A DNA stretch of 64,000 bases, taken from NCBI GenBank assembly GCA_025463785.1, contig JAODBD010000006.1, positions 1 to 64,000 of the forward strand, read 5' to 3'. Under the pieces are notes generated by a model. It had not been told where the DNA came from. It saw nothing but the letters and a program-made list of their open reading frames with translations, and searched no databases. Of the stretch, positions 52,702 to 60,224 are shown one piece after another; within the stretch, counting starts at the first letter, position 1, and the number at the start of each line of letters is the position of its first letter. Position numbers and translations under genes: made by a program. The DNA comes from Glaciihabitans sp. Its GTDB lineage: Bacteria; Actinomycetota; Actinomycetes; Actinomycetales; Microbacteriaceae.

Positions 52702-54135
52702 TCAGCCGTAGAGCTCGAGCTCGACCGCGGCGATGAGTTCTCCTGCAGTCAGTTCAGCGTCGAGTGCGCGCGTCGTCGTATCAACCACAGCCCGCAGCGA
52801 CTCGCCGATATCGGCGCCGGCCGCGAGTTCGGCGGCCGTCACAGCCTCGATTGCCAACACAGTCCGGGTAATCGCCGCCGATCGTTCGAGAAGTTGGAGC
52901 GCAACCGCGGCGTTCGACGACACGTCCTCCACATCCTCGGAAAGGGATGTCGTATTCAGAGATACCGGATTGGCCAGTTGCCGCACCTCGGCCACGAGCG
53001 ATGATGCTGAGTATGACAACAGTCCAGGAACTCGTGCTTCACCCGAGCGGCGCAGCGGCGCCTGCAGCGCAGAGAGCTTGGCAAGCCGCCGCTCCGACGC
53101 CGCGGCAACATGCGCGAGCGCCAAACGCAACGACTCGAACGAGAGCGCGAGCGCGAGCACCTGAAAATTGCCGCCGGAGATCATTCGACCGGCGTCGACA
53201 TCGACGAGCGGGTTCTCAGTGCGCGAATTCAGTTCAAGCCGAATGGATGCCGCCGAGGCCGCAACCGCCGACGCCAGCACCGCGTGAACCTGTGGTGCCG
53301 TCCGGAACGAGAGCGGGTCCTGGGTGGATGCCGCCGAGTCATCCGGCAAAAATGCCCGAACTCGTGCGGCCGACGCCGCCTGCTCGGGCGACCGGTGGGC
53401 TGACTGTACCTCGAGACTGAACGGCGAGAGATTGCCGCCGGTCGAGTGCGCACCGACCGCTGCGAGGGACAGCGCGACGACGCGATCGGCGGCGTTCACC
53501 ACAGAAGCGAGATCGGAGACGACAAGTGCCCCGACGCCAACGCTGTAGGAGTTTCCGCTGAGCGCCGCGAGACCCTCGTGCGCCCGAAGTGTCACGGGCG
53601 GCAGCGAGACGGCGGCGAGCGCGGCCGCTCCCGATACGACCGCGCCGTCGACCAACGCCCGCCCGGCGCCGATCGCAACAGCAGCGACGGCGGCCAGGTG
53701 TGTGAGGTCGGCCGCGCCAACGGAACCGGTCCGCGGGATGAAGGGATAGACATCCCGATTGAGGAGTTCGAGGTATTGTGCAGCGAGTTCTGACGTGACG
53801 CCCGCTCCCCCGCGGGTGAAGCCGACGAGCCGGGCGTAGATGACCGCTCGGGACTCTTCGAACGACAGCGGTGCGCCCAGCCCGCCGCTCGAGTTGCGGA
53901 TGGTCCTGCGCTGAAATTCCTCGATGCGCTCGGCCGAAACGACAATATCCCGTCCGGCGCCCAGCTCGGTGTTCAGCCCGTAGACAGGCTTTCCCTCGGC
54001 CAGAACAGCTTCGACAACAGCTCGGGATGCCGCAACATCTCGCTCGACGACACTCGCGAACCGCAGGCGCTCACCGTGCCGCGCGACCACAACCACATCC
54101 GCAAGCTCAATGTCTGCACGAGAAAGGACGCCCAT
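52702..54135 (-). CDS. Histidine/phenylalanine ammonia-lyase-like protein lacking the MIO tripeptide
   Basis: A 477-residue protein of the HAL/PAL fold. Family landmarks are present: catalytic Tyr in KPVYGLNTELGAGRD (Tyr 52), NSSGGLGAPL, TQDPLSFRTAPQVHAVLAS, NSRTENPLVD and a C-terminal LSEDVEDVSSNAAVA. At the cofactor site, however, where lyases have GSVG-ASG-DLAPL, this protein reads GSVG-AA-DLTHL (residues 137-146): Ala-Ser-Gly is absent and the loop is one residue shorter, so the MIO electrophile cannot form as usual. The usual Asn of the LxNG loop is also changed (AALSGNS). ATG 54135 lies 16 bases after the monooxygenase gene. Activity is open: a MIO-independent lyase, a binding protein or a new reaction. 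Confidence 0.86.
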   Translation of the reverse strand: MGVLSRADIELADVVVVARHGERLRFASVVERDVAASRAVVEAVLAEGKPVYGLNTELGAGRDIVVSAERIEEFQRRTIRNSSGGLGAPLSFEESRAVIYARLVGFTRGGAGVTSELAAQYLELLNRDVYPFIPRTGSVGAADLTHLAAVAAVAIGAGRALVDGAVVSGAAALAAVSLPPVTLRAHEGLAALSGNSYSVGVGALVVSDLASVVNAADRVVALSLAAVGAHSTGGNLSPFSLEVQSAHRSPEQAASAARVRAFLPDDSAASTQDPLSFRTAPQVHAVLASAVAASAASIRLELNSRTENPLVDVDAGRMISGGNFQVLALALSFESLRLALAHVAAASERRLAKLSALQAPLRRSGEARVPGLLSYSASSLVAEVRQLANPVSLNTTSLSEDVEDVSSNAAVALQLLERSAAITRTVLAIEAVTAAELAAGADIGESLRAVVDTTTRALDAELTAGELIAAVELELYG

Positions 54136-54151
54136 CAGATGATCGCCAGAC

Positions 54152-55453
54152 CTAGAAGTCGAGGAGGTTGGAGCGCAGTCCGCCGTCGCCGAGTTCGGTG
54201 CGAAGCAGTCCGCGGCGCCGCAGCGCGGGCACGAGAGGGTCGAGCGTGCGGTGAACATTCGCCGGGTGGACCTGCCCCGTAAACAGGAAGCCGTCGCCGC
54301 CCACCTCATCGGCGAGCGAACCCAGGTGGTCAGCGATCTCATCGGCAGTACCGATGACGGCGAGACCGTCCTTGTTGGCGCGCAGCTGAAGGATCTCGCG
54401 CAGAGTCGACCCAGCGGGAGCAGACTTCACGAAGTTGTCGAGCGTGCCCTGGTTGCTGTTCGTGGTGAGTTCGGGCAGAGGCGCATCGAGGTCAAACTTC
54501 TTGAAGTCGACGCCAGAGAGGTACGAAACGCCCTGCAGCGCTTCGTCGATGGCGGCCTGGGTGAGTTCGGCCCGGTGCCCCCGCACGTCAGCCGTCTCCG
54601 CCGCGTTCGCGGTCACGATCGGCTGCACGACGAAGAGCACCTTGATGTCGTCGGCGTCGCGCCCGAAGGATGCTGCGACCGAGCGCACCGATTCGCGGTA
54701 CGCCTTCATCCGCTCGGGGGTCGAGGCGAGCTGCAGGATGACGTCGGAGTTGCGCCCCGCAAAGTCCTGCCCCTTACCGGATGCGCCCGCCTGAACCATT
54801 ACGGGTTCCTCAGCCAGCGGAGCCGTGTTCAGCGGCCCGCGTACCTGAAAGAATTCGCCCTTGTGGTCGATCGTTCGCACCTTGGTGAAGTCTGCGAAGA
54901 CGCCACCGGCCGCGTCTTCGAGAATGGCGTCGGCATCCCAACTGCGCCAGAGCGCGCGAACGACCTGCACCCACTCCTCGGCACGATCGTATCTGCGGTC
55001 GTGATCGATCTGCTTATCGAGACCGTAGTTCTGCGCGGCGATATCGCTACCGCTCGTCACGACGTTGAAGCCGAGGCGCCCCTCAGCAAAATGCTGCAGT
55101 GTCGCGAGCAGGCGAGCGGCAGTAAACGGCTCATAGAACGAGGCGCTGAGCGTCGGAACAATGCCGAGCTTCGATGTCGCCGCGAGCAGGTACGGCACGA
55201 GCGGCAGAGGGTCGTGTTTGGGAACGAAGCGCGCGTTCGCGAGGTTGACCTCGGCCGTACCGCCGTAGGTATCCGGTACGGTCACGCCATCCTCGATGAT
55301 GAACAGGTCGAATCCGGATGCCTCGAATCGCGCGGCGGCATCCTGGTAAACCCTGGGCTTTTTCCAGTCGTAGCCGATTCCGTACGTCGGGTCGCCCCAG
55401 CCCTGGACGCCGAAGCCCGCCCCGAGGAACCAGCCGAAGTGCTGAAGTGCCAT
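54152..55453 (-). CDS. FMN-dependent monooxygenase of the NtaA/SnaA/DszA family
   Basis: A 433-residue luciferase-like (LLM class) TIM-barrel flavoprotein: FGWFLGAGFGVQGWGDP, FAEGRLGFNVVTSGSDIAAQNYGLD, HDRRYDRAEEWVQVVRALW, and PVMVQAGASGKGQDFAGRNSDVI are typical of nitrilotriacetate monooxygenase A, dibenzothiophene sulfone monooxygenase and S-alkylcysteine-type oxygenases. It needs FMNH2 from a separate reductase; two candidate reductases are in this window. Its ATG overlaps the stop of the cysteine synthase-like gene by one base. Confidence 0.93.
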   Translation of the reverse strand: MALQHFGWFLGAGFGVQGWGDPTYGIGYDWKKPRVYQDAAARFEASGFDLFIIEDGVTVPDTYGGTAEVNLANARFVPKHDPLPLVPYLLAATSKLGIVPTLSASFYEPFTAARLLATLQHFAEGRLGFNVVTSGSDIAAQNYGLDKQIDHDRRYDRAEEWVQVVRALWRSWDADAILEDAAGGVFADFTKVRTIDHKGEFFQVRGPLNTAPLAEEPVMVQAGASGKGQDFAGRNSDVILQLASTPERMKAYRESVRSVAASFGRDADDIKVLFVVQPIVTANAAETADVRGHRAELTQAAIDEALQGVSYLSGVDFKKFDLDAPLPELTTNSNQGTLDNFVKSAPAGSTLREILQLRANKDGLAVIGTADEIADHLGSLADEVGGDGFLFTGQVHPANVHRTLDPLVPALRRRGLLRTELGDGGLRSNLLDF

Positions 55454-56493
55454 CAGTCGGAGGATCCGTCCGCGAAGCCGTCAGCGTTCATACCGGCGGA
55501 GGCGAGCCACTCGTTGTTGAAGGCCTTGGTGAGGTAGTTGTTGCCGCCGTCGGGCGCGATCACGACGACGACATCCCCCGGCTGTGCCTCGGCGGCGATG
55601 TCGAGCGCGGTCGCGATCGCGAGGCCGGATGACGGGCCGAGCAGCAGCCCCTCCTCCATCGCGAGACGACGCACCGTCTCGTACACGCGCGGGTCGTCGA
55701 TGACCCGGATTTCATCCGTGACCGACTTATCGAAGATGCCGGGCCAGTTGGACTGCGGCCAGCGCGTGCCAACCCCGTCGACGACGATGGTGGATGACGT
55801 GGCGCCGCTGTAGGTCGACCCCACCGGGTCGGCGCCGATCACGCGCACGCGACCGTCGCTGACCTCCTTGAGGTAACGACCCGTGCCGGTGACGGTGCCG
55901 CCGGTACCGATCCCCGCAACGAAGTGGGTGACTGCGCCGCCGGTCTGCTCCCAGATCTCGGGGCCGGTTGTCGTGTAGTGCGCCTGCGGATTCGCCGCAT
56001 TCTCGTACTGCGACGAACGCCAGGCGCCCGGACGCTCCGCCGCGAGACGGTCGGCAATTTTGCGCGCATTGTTGGGGTCGTCGGGGCCGGCCTCCCAGTC
56101 GGCCTCAACCAGCTCGGCGCCGTACGCCTGCAGCACGGCCTTCTTCTCGGTCGAAATGAAGCCGCTGTGAACGATGATCACGGGATGCCCGGTCAGCCGT
56201 CCGATGAGCGCCAGCCCAATCCCTGTATTGCCCGAACTCGACTCGACAATGGTCGCGCCGGGTGCCAGCTCGCCGGTCGCTTCAGCCGTTCGGATCATGT
56301 TGAGGGCGATCCGATCCTTCGCTGACCCGCCGGGATTGCGGCTCTCGAGCTTCGCGAAAACACGGCCGGGGAGACCGGCGGCCAGGCGGGTGAGCTCGAC
56401 GAGCGGGGTGTTGCCGACGAGGTCGATGGCGGAGGTAAAGACGGGTGCGGGCGCGGTTCGTGGCGCGATCGCGGGCGTGGCGAGGTTGGTCAT
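55453..56493 (-). CDS. Cysteine synthase / cystathionine beta-synthase-like PLP enzyme
   Basis: A 346-residue fold-type II PLP enzyme: PLP Lys in RNPGGSAKDRIALNMI (near residue 52), SSSGNTGIGLALIG, FVAGIGTGGTVTGTGRYLKE and GPSSGLAIATALDI. It has the catalytic core only, without CBS regulatory domains. It is the first gene of the operon with the flavin monooxygenase and the lyase-like gene (stop/start overlap), suggesting that sulfide or a thiol released by the monooxygenase step is captured, or that a non-standard beta-substituted alanine is made. TAGCCT lies nine bases before the ATG. Confidence 0.9.
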   Translation of the reverse strand: MTNLATPAIAPRTAPAPVFTSAIDLVGNTPLVELTRLAAGLPGRVFAKLESRNPGGSAKDRIALNMIRTAEATGELAPGATIVESSSGNTGIGLALIGRLTGHPVIIVHSGFISTEKKAVLQAYGAELVEADWEAGPDDPNNARKIADRLAAERPGAWRSSQYENAANPQAHYTTTGPEIWEQTGGAVTHFVAGIGTGGTVTGTGRYLKEVSDGRVRVIGADPVGSTYSGATSSTIVVDGVGTRWPQSNWPGIFDKSVTDEIRVIDDPRVYETVRRLAMEEGLLLGPSSGLAIATALDIAAEAQPGDVVVVIAPDGGNNYLTKAFNNEWLASAGMNADGFADGSSD

Positions 56494-56547
56494 GGTACTG
56501 CGAGGCTAATCCGGCGACGTATGCAAACGTATTCAGGTTGCCTCGTG

Positions 56548-57624
56548 TTACATCGCGGCGATGTCGAGCCCAGGGGCCTCCGCACCGAGGTATCGGCGCA
56601 CCGCAACCAGACGGGACGCGACGATGACCACAACTGCGGCGATTACTACGCCTGCCAAGCCGATCGGAAGCCAGTACCCAAGCACGAATGAATTGATAAT
56701 GCCCGTATTCAGCTGCTGAAGGACGAGGCTCCCCGAGAGAAGAGCGCTGTAGGCGACCTGCCAGCGAAGCGCCGGCTGCGACAGCACCGCGATTGCGCGC
56801 GCACGATCGATATCAACCGGCTCCAGCTCGTTCACGCGACCGCGAAAGATTGCCCGCCGAATGCGGCGCGCCTGCGCATAGTCGCGACTCGCGACCAACT
56901 TCAGGGCCGCCGCAGTTGACATAACCCGCGCAAGGCATGCGAACATGCCTCCCGTAAGTCCCAGATAGAGAATGAGCATGAACCCACCAATCGCAATCTT
57001 CATCGGGATCGGTTCGAGCTGCGCAAACGTCCACGGCCGTGTAACCGCCACCGCGAGCAGGACAGAGAACAGGACGATGCCCGCCGCGACGAACGGCACG
57101 GGGTCACGCTTGCGTGGGACAGGTGGCACCCAGCCGACGAGCGGCACGATCTCGGTTTCAACCGGTTTGGATCGAAGGCGCTTACCCAGCAGGATGCCGG
57201 CCGCCCCAAAGACGACACCCCACGCGACGATCGTGATCACGACCCACAGCGGCGGCGCGGTCAGCACCGCGAGCACGATGACAGCGGCGAGGCAGACCAG
57301 CTGGCCCGCCGAGAGCCCCCAGATTACGCGCATCAGGGTTTTCGCGCCCTCGGGAGATGGTCCGAACGCCCAGTTGGCTGAAAGCGCGAACGCGAAGACC
57401 GGGATTACCTCCAGCAGCAGTACGGAAGCGATAATCCCGAAGAAAATTCCGTCGATCGGGATATCTGTGCCGATCGTCCAGATCATTCCAAAGACCATGG
57501 CGACGGCCACCGAACCAATGCAGCCGACTATCAACAGCGCCATCCGGGCCAGGTACTTGCCATCCGCCGCCTGCCCGAACGTCGGCGCCGCAAGCGGAGA
57601 ACTATATGGCGCTGGGTTCGTCAT
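56548..57624 (-). CDS. Integral membrane protein of unknown function
   Basis: A 358-residue protein with about eight membrane helices, for example LLIVGCIGSVAVAMVFGMIW (about 30-49), VLLLEVIPVFAFALSA, VVITIVAWGVVFGAAGILLG and, at the C-terminus, LPIGLAGVVIAAVVVIVASR. A charged cytoplasmic stretch YAQARRIRRAIFRGRVNELEPVDIDRARA lies between helices 6 and 7. No family is recognised. It is monocistronic and divergent from the DAHP synthase leader. Confidence 0.8.
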   Translation of the reverse strand: MTNPAPYSSPLAAPTFGQAADGKYLARMALLIVGCIGSVAVAMVFGMIWTIGTDIPIDGIFFGIIASVLLLEVIPVFAFALSANWAFGPSPEGAKTLMRVIWGLSAGQLVCLAAVIVLAVLTAPPLWVVITIVAWGVVFGAAGILLGKRLRSKPVETEIVPLVGWVPPVPRKRDPVPFVAAGIVLFSVLLAVAVTRPWTFAQLEPIPMKIAIGGFMLILYLGLTGGMFACLARVMSTAAALKLVASRDYAQARRIRRAIFRGRVNELEPVDIDRARAIAVLSQPALRWQVAYSALLSGSLVLQQLNTGIINSFVLGYWLPIGLAGVVIAAVVVIVASRLVAVRRYLGAEAPGLDIAAM

Positions 57625-57690
57625 GTCGCCAAGTAAAACACCGAGTATCGCTCAGCCACAATCACGCCGCGCAGAGTCCCGGGGCCGGAT

Positions 57691-57720
57691 TTGACGCCCC
57701 ACCCCACCCGCAACTACGCT
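57691..57720 (+). promoter_or_regulatory. Promoter of the DAHP synthase leader
   Basis: TTGACG (57691-57696) and TACGCT (57715-57720) are 18 bases apart. The -10 ends seven bases before the ATG of the leader peptide, so transcription should start at or next to that ATG, making the leader mRNA leaderless. Confidence 0.72.
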
Positions 57721-57727
57721 CACGCAC

Positions 57728-57784
57728 ATGGGAAACCGCTGGTATGCGTATTTTGCGTTGGCTTTGGAGGAGCCGACGGTCTAA
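57728..57784 (+). CDS. Aromatic leader peptide of the DAHP synthase attenuator
   Basis: An 18-codon frame (ATG 57728, TAA 57782-57784) encoding MGNRWYAYFALALEEPTV. Trp, Tyr, Tyr and Phe fall within five codons (57740-57754), the hallmark of a leader peptide sensing aromatic amino acid supply. It sits directly behind a promoter and ahead of two strong hairpins, then the DAHP synthase gene. No ribosome site is visible, consistent with leaderless translation. Confidence 0.85.
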   Translation: MGNRWYAYFALALEEPTV

Positions 57785-57837
57785 TTCGCTGACCACTTCT
57801 CCAAAGCCAACGGGCGGGAACGAAAGTTCTCGCCTTT
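57757..57837 (+). promoter_or_regulatory. Attenuator hairpins of the DAHP synthase leader
   Basis: A perfect 13-bp pair, GTTGGCTTTGGAG (57757-57769, inside the leader frame) with CTCCAAAGCCAAC (57799-57811), is followed at once by a 9-bp stem GGCGGGAAC/GTTCTCGCC with a GAAA loop (57813-57834) and TTT. A ribosome stalled at the Trp-Tyr-Tyr-Phe codons would cover the first arm. An alternative pairing CGAAAG/CTTTCG (57821-57826, 57834-57839) would break the second stem. A classical 2:3 antiterminator is not obvious, so the exact switch is undecided. Confidence 0.72.
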
Positions 57838-57903
57838 CGCCATTTGTGCACAGACACAGCAACGGCGGACTGGCTGAGGTCATCCGCTAAGAACGGATAC
57901 ACC

Positions 57904-58977
57904 ATGACCTCGACACGAGACCTTCGCGTCACATCCATCCAACGCCTTCCGCTGCCAAGCGACCTACGAGCAGAGTTGCCGCTCGGCCCCCGCCGCGAGG
58001 CGCTCGTACAACAGAGCCGAATGGATGTCGCTGCCGCACTAAGCGGGCGCGACCCGCGCCTGCTGGTCGTCGTCGGTCCCTGCAGCGTCCACGATCCGGT
58101 CGCGGCTCTCGACTACGCGCGAAGACTCGCGATCGTGGCGAAGCGACATCCCGAACTGCTGGTGGTCATGCGCGTCTACTTCGAGAAGCCGCGCTCGACC
58201 GGCGGCTGGAAGGGCCTCATCAACGACCCGCACCTCGACGGAAGCCACGATGGCGCCGAGGGCCTGCGCATCGCACGCAAACTGCTTCTCGACATCCTCG
58301 ACACCGGGCTCGCGGTGGGCTGCGAGTTCCTCGAGCCGACCACGCCGCAGTACATCGCGGATGCCGTCAGCTGGGGCGCGATCGGCGCCCGCACGACCGA
58401 GAGCCAGATCCACCGGCAACTCGCGTCCGGGCTGTCGATGCCGGTCGGGTTCAAGAACGCGACCGACGGCGACATCCAGGTCGCGATCGACGGATGCACG
58501 GTCGCAAGCCAGCGGCAGGTGTTCTTCGGCGTCGACGATGACGGCGCTGCCGCGATGGTGTCGACGACGGGCAACGATGCAGCGCACATCATCCTGCGCG
58601 GAGGGCGGGGCGGTCCCAACTTCGACAGCGTCAACATCGCGGATGCCGCTGCCCTGCTCGAGCGCGCCGGCCAGACACCGCGACTGGTCGTCGATGCCAG
58701 CCACGCCAATAGCGGCAAGGACCATGTGCGCCAGATCGGCGTCGTGCGCAAGCTCGCGGCACAGATCTCCGCGGGTGAGCCGATCGCCGGGCTGATGATC
58801 GAGAGCTTCATCGAGGCGGGCCGACAGGAGCTCGGAACATCCGGAGTCAGCGGACTCGTCTACGGCCAGAGCATCACGGATGCCTGCATCGGCTGGGACG
58901 ACACGGCGACGCTCCTCGAGGAGCTCGCCGCGTCATCCAGTGCCCGAGTTCGCGAGCCGGCCACCGCATCCGCGTGA
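57904..58977 (+). CDS. aroF: 3-deoxy-7-phosphoheptulonate (DAHP) synthase, class I
   Basis: First step of the shikimate pathway: PEP plus erythrose 4-phosphate. The 357-residue product has VVVGPCSVHDPVAALDYA, the substrate loop RVYFEKPRSTGGWKGL, NDPHLDGSHD, the metal/phosphate residues in ILRGGRGGPNFDSV and VVDASHANSGKDH. This is the AroF/G/H-type (class I-alpha) enzyme. The start ATG 57904 gives the normal length; the open frame upstream overlaps the leader. Expression is probably set by the aromatic leader peptide and hairpins at 57728-57837. Confidence 0.95.
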   Translation: MTSTRDLRVTSIQRLPLPSDLRAELPLGPRREALVQQSRMDVAAALSGRDPRLLVVVGPCSVHDPVAALDYARRLAIVAKRHPELLVVMRVYFEKPRSTGGWKGLINDPHLDGSHDGAEGLRIARKLLLDILDTGLAVGCEFLEPTTPQYIADAVSWGAIGARTTESQIHRQLASGLSMPVGFKNATDGDIQVAIDGCTVASQRQVFFGVDDDGAAAMVSTTGNDAAHIILRGGRGGPNFDSVNIADAAALLERAGQTPRLVVDASHANSGKDHVRQIGVVRKLAAQISAGEPIAGLMIESFIEAGRQELGTSGVSGLVYGQSITDACIGWDDTATLLEELAASSSARVREPATASA

Positions 58978-58986
58978 CGCAACTTC

Positions 58987-59047
58987 GGAGTTTCGGGCGA
59001 CGCGCCGCTTGAGGTCACCGCGCGCCCGGCGTGTCGCCCGCAACTCC
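58987..59047. terminator. Long hairpin between convergent genes
   Basis: GGAGTTTCGGGCGACGC (58987-59003) pairs with GTGTCGCCCGCAACTCC (59031-59047) with two mismatches around a 27-base GC-rich loop. It lies between the aroF and isochorismatase-like stops and could end both transcripts, though no T-run follows. Confidence 0.5.
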
Positions 59048-59089
59048 GTTGCGCCACACCACGGGCGGCGCCGCGCGGCTGGCTTCGCA

Positions 59090-59644
59090 CTACTGCAGCA
59101 GTGCCAGCACCTCCGCGGTGGTCCCGGTCTCCCCCAACCGCGGGAAGATCAGCGCGATCGAGTTGTCGTGCGCCGCAGCACTCATGTCGGTCATGGCATC
59201 GGTGACGAGGGTCACGTTGTAGCCGTGCTCATGGGCCGCTCTCGCGGTCGACTCAACGCCCGCGCTCGTTGCCACTCCGGTGATGACGACCTGTGTGACA
59301 CCGGCCGCGCGCAGGGATTCATCGAGTGCCGTGTTGTGAAACGCGCCCCAGGTCTGCTTCGAGATGTAGATGTCGTCGGGCTGTGCATCGAGCTCGGGCA
59401 CGAGGTCGGCCCATCCGTCGGGGCGCGCAAATCCCGCCGCACGTTGCTGCTCGGCCCGGCCGGGCGCGCCACCGGTCGCGTTCACCAGTACCACCGGCAG
59501 TCCGCGCGATCGGAAGGCCCGCGCAAGCGAAGCCGAATTTGCGACGACGTCCGCGGTGGGGTGAGCCGTGGTCATCCCGACTACCCCCTGCTGCAGGTCG
59601 ACGACAATCAGCGCCGTCTTCGGGTCAATGGTCGTGAGGGTCAT
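59090..59644 (-). CDS. Isochorismatase-fold hydrolase without the catalytic cysteine
   Basis: A 184-residue isochorismatase-like protein: catalytic Asp in LIVVDLQQGVVGM, Lys in YISKQTWGAFHNT. Where cysteine hydrolases of this fold have a nucleophile in TGVxTNxCVxxTA, this one reads TGVATSAGVESTA, so the Cys is replaced by Gly, as in true isochorismatases (EntB, PhzD). The reaction is not known. ATG 59644 overlaps the stop of the ABC-exporter remnant; AAAGGA lies eight bases upstream. Confidence 0.88.
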   Translation of the reverse strand: MTLTTIDPKTALIVVDLQQGVVGMTTAHPTADVVANSASLARAFRSRGLPVVLVNATGGAPGRAEQQRAAGFARPDGWADLVPELDAQPDDIYISKQTWGAFHNTALDESLRAAGVTQVVITGVATSAGVESTARAAHEHGYNVTLVTDAMTDMSAAAHDNSIALIFPRLGETGTTAEVLALLQ

Positions 59645-59790
59645 GAGTGTTTTCCTTTCATGAGCGCGAATGCGCTCCACATTTTTTCGTTTCGGCCGCC
59701 CGGTGCGAGCAGCTCGTCGTGCGAACCGACCTCGACGATGATGCCCGCGTGCGGCACTGCGATCCCGTCGGCGTTTCGTGCCGAACTCAC
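59641..59790 (-). pseudogene. In-frame remnant of an ABC exporter gene (49 codons)
   Basis: The GTG at 59790 overlaps the MarR stop (GTGA) and the TGA at 59641 overlaps the next ATG (ATGA). The 49-residue product contains GIIVEVGSHDELLAPGGR and then MWSAFALMKG, the characteristic last 35-40 residues of the nucleotide-binding domain of MsbA/LmrA-type exporters (post-H-loop region). All membrane helices, Walker motifs and the signature are missing. The simplest reading is one large in-frame deletion in a former MarR-exporter-hydrolase operon that kept the coupling of both neighbours. It may still be translated but cannot transport. Confidence 0.8.
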
Positions 59791-60224
59791 TTCTCGTCCC
59801 CCGCGTAGCGCTGCTGGATTGCCTGTTCGATCGCCTCGCCGAGCATCCCGAGCGCCGCAATGATCTGGTCCGAGTTGCCCGTGCGCTCGCTTAGGAGCTC
59901 GAGCTGGCGGGCCATGCGTGCTTCCATCCGCGTGAAGAGTTCGCGCCCCTCTTCGGAGACCGAGAGCGCGACGGCACGATTGTCGCCCTCGACCTTGCCG
60001 CGGATGATGAGCCCGCGCTTGCTCAGCGACTCGACACTTGCGCTCACCGCCGGCTTGCCGAGCGCCAGACGATCGGCAAGTCGAGTCGCTCGCTCCTCGC
60101 CCGATTGAATGGCGGCCATCACGCGATAGTCGGCGAAGCTCAGATCATCGGATGCCCGTTCGACGATTCGGGATGCGCGCGCGAGTGCCCGCACGGCTTG
60201 CACAAGCGGAGTTGGTTCGACCAT
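59787..60224 (-). CDS. MarR family transcriptional regulator
   Basis: A 145-residue MarR protein with the winged helix at about residues 30-90 (SFADYRVMAAIQSGEERATRLADRLALGKPAVSASVESLSKRGLI, wing GDNRAVALSVSEEG). TATGGT (60231-60236) is six bases before ATG 60224, so the message should be leaderless; the GTG/ATG further upstream is then outside the transcript. Two perfect palindromes around the promoter indicate autoregulation and control of the divergent membrane-protein gene. Confidence 0.9.
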   Translation of the reverse strand: MVEPTPLVQAVRALARASRIVERASDDLSFADYRVMAAIQSGEERATRLADRLALGKPAVSASVESLSKRGLIIRGKVEGDNRAVALSVSEEGRELFTRMEARMARQLELLSERTGNSDQIIAALGMLGEAIEQAIQQRYAGDEK

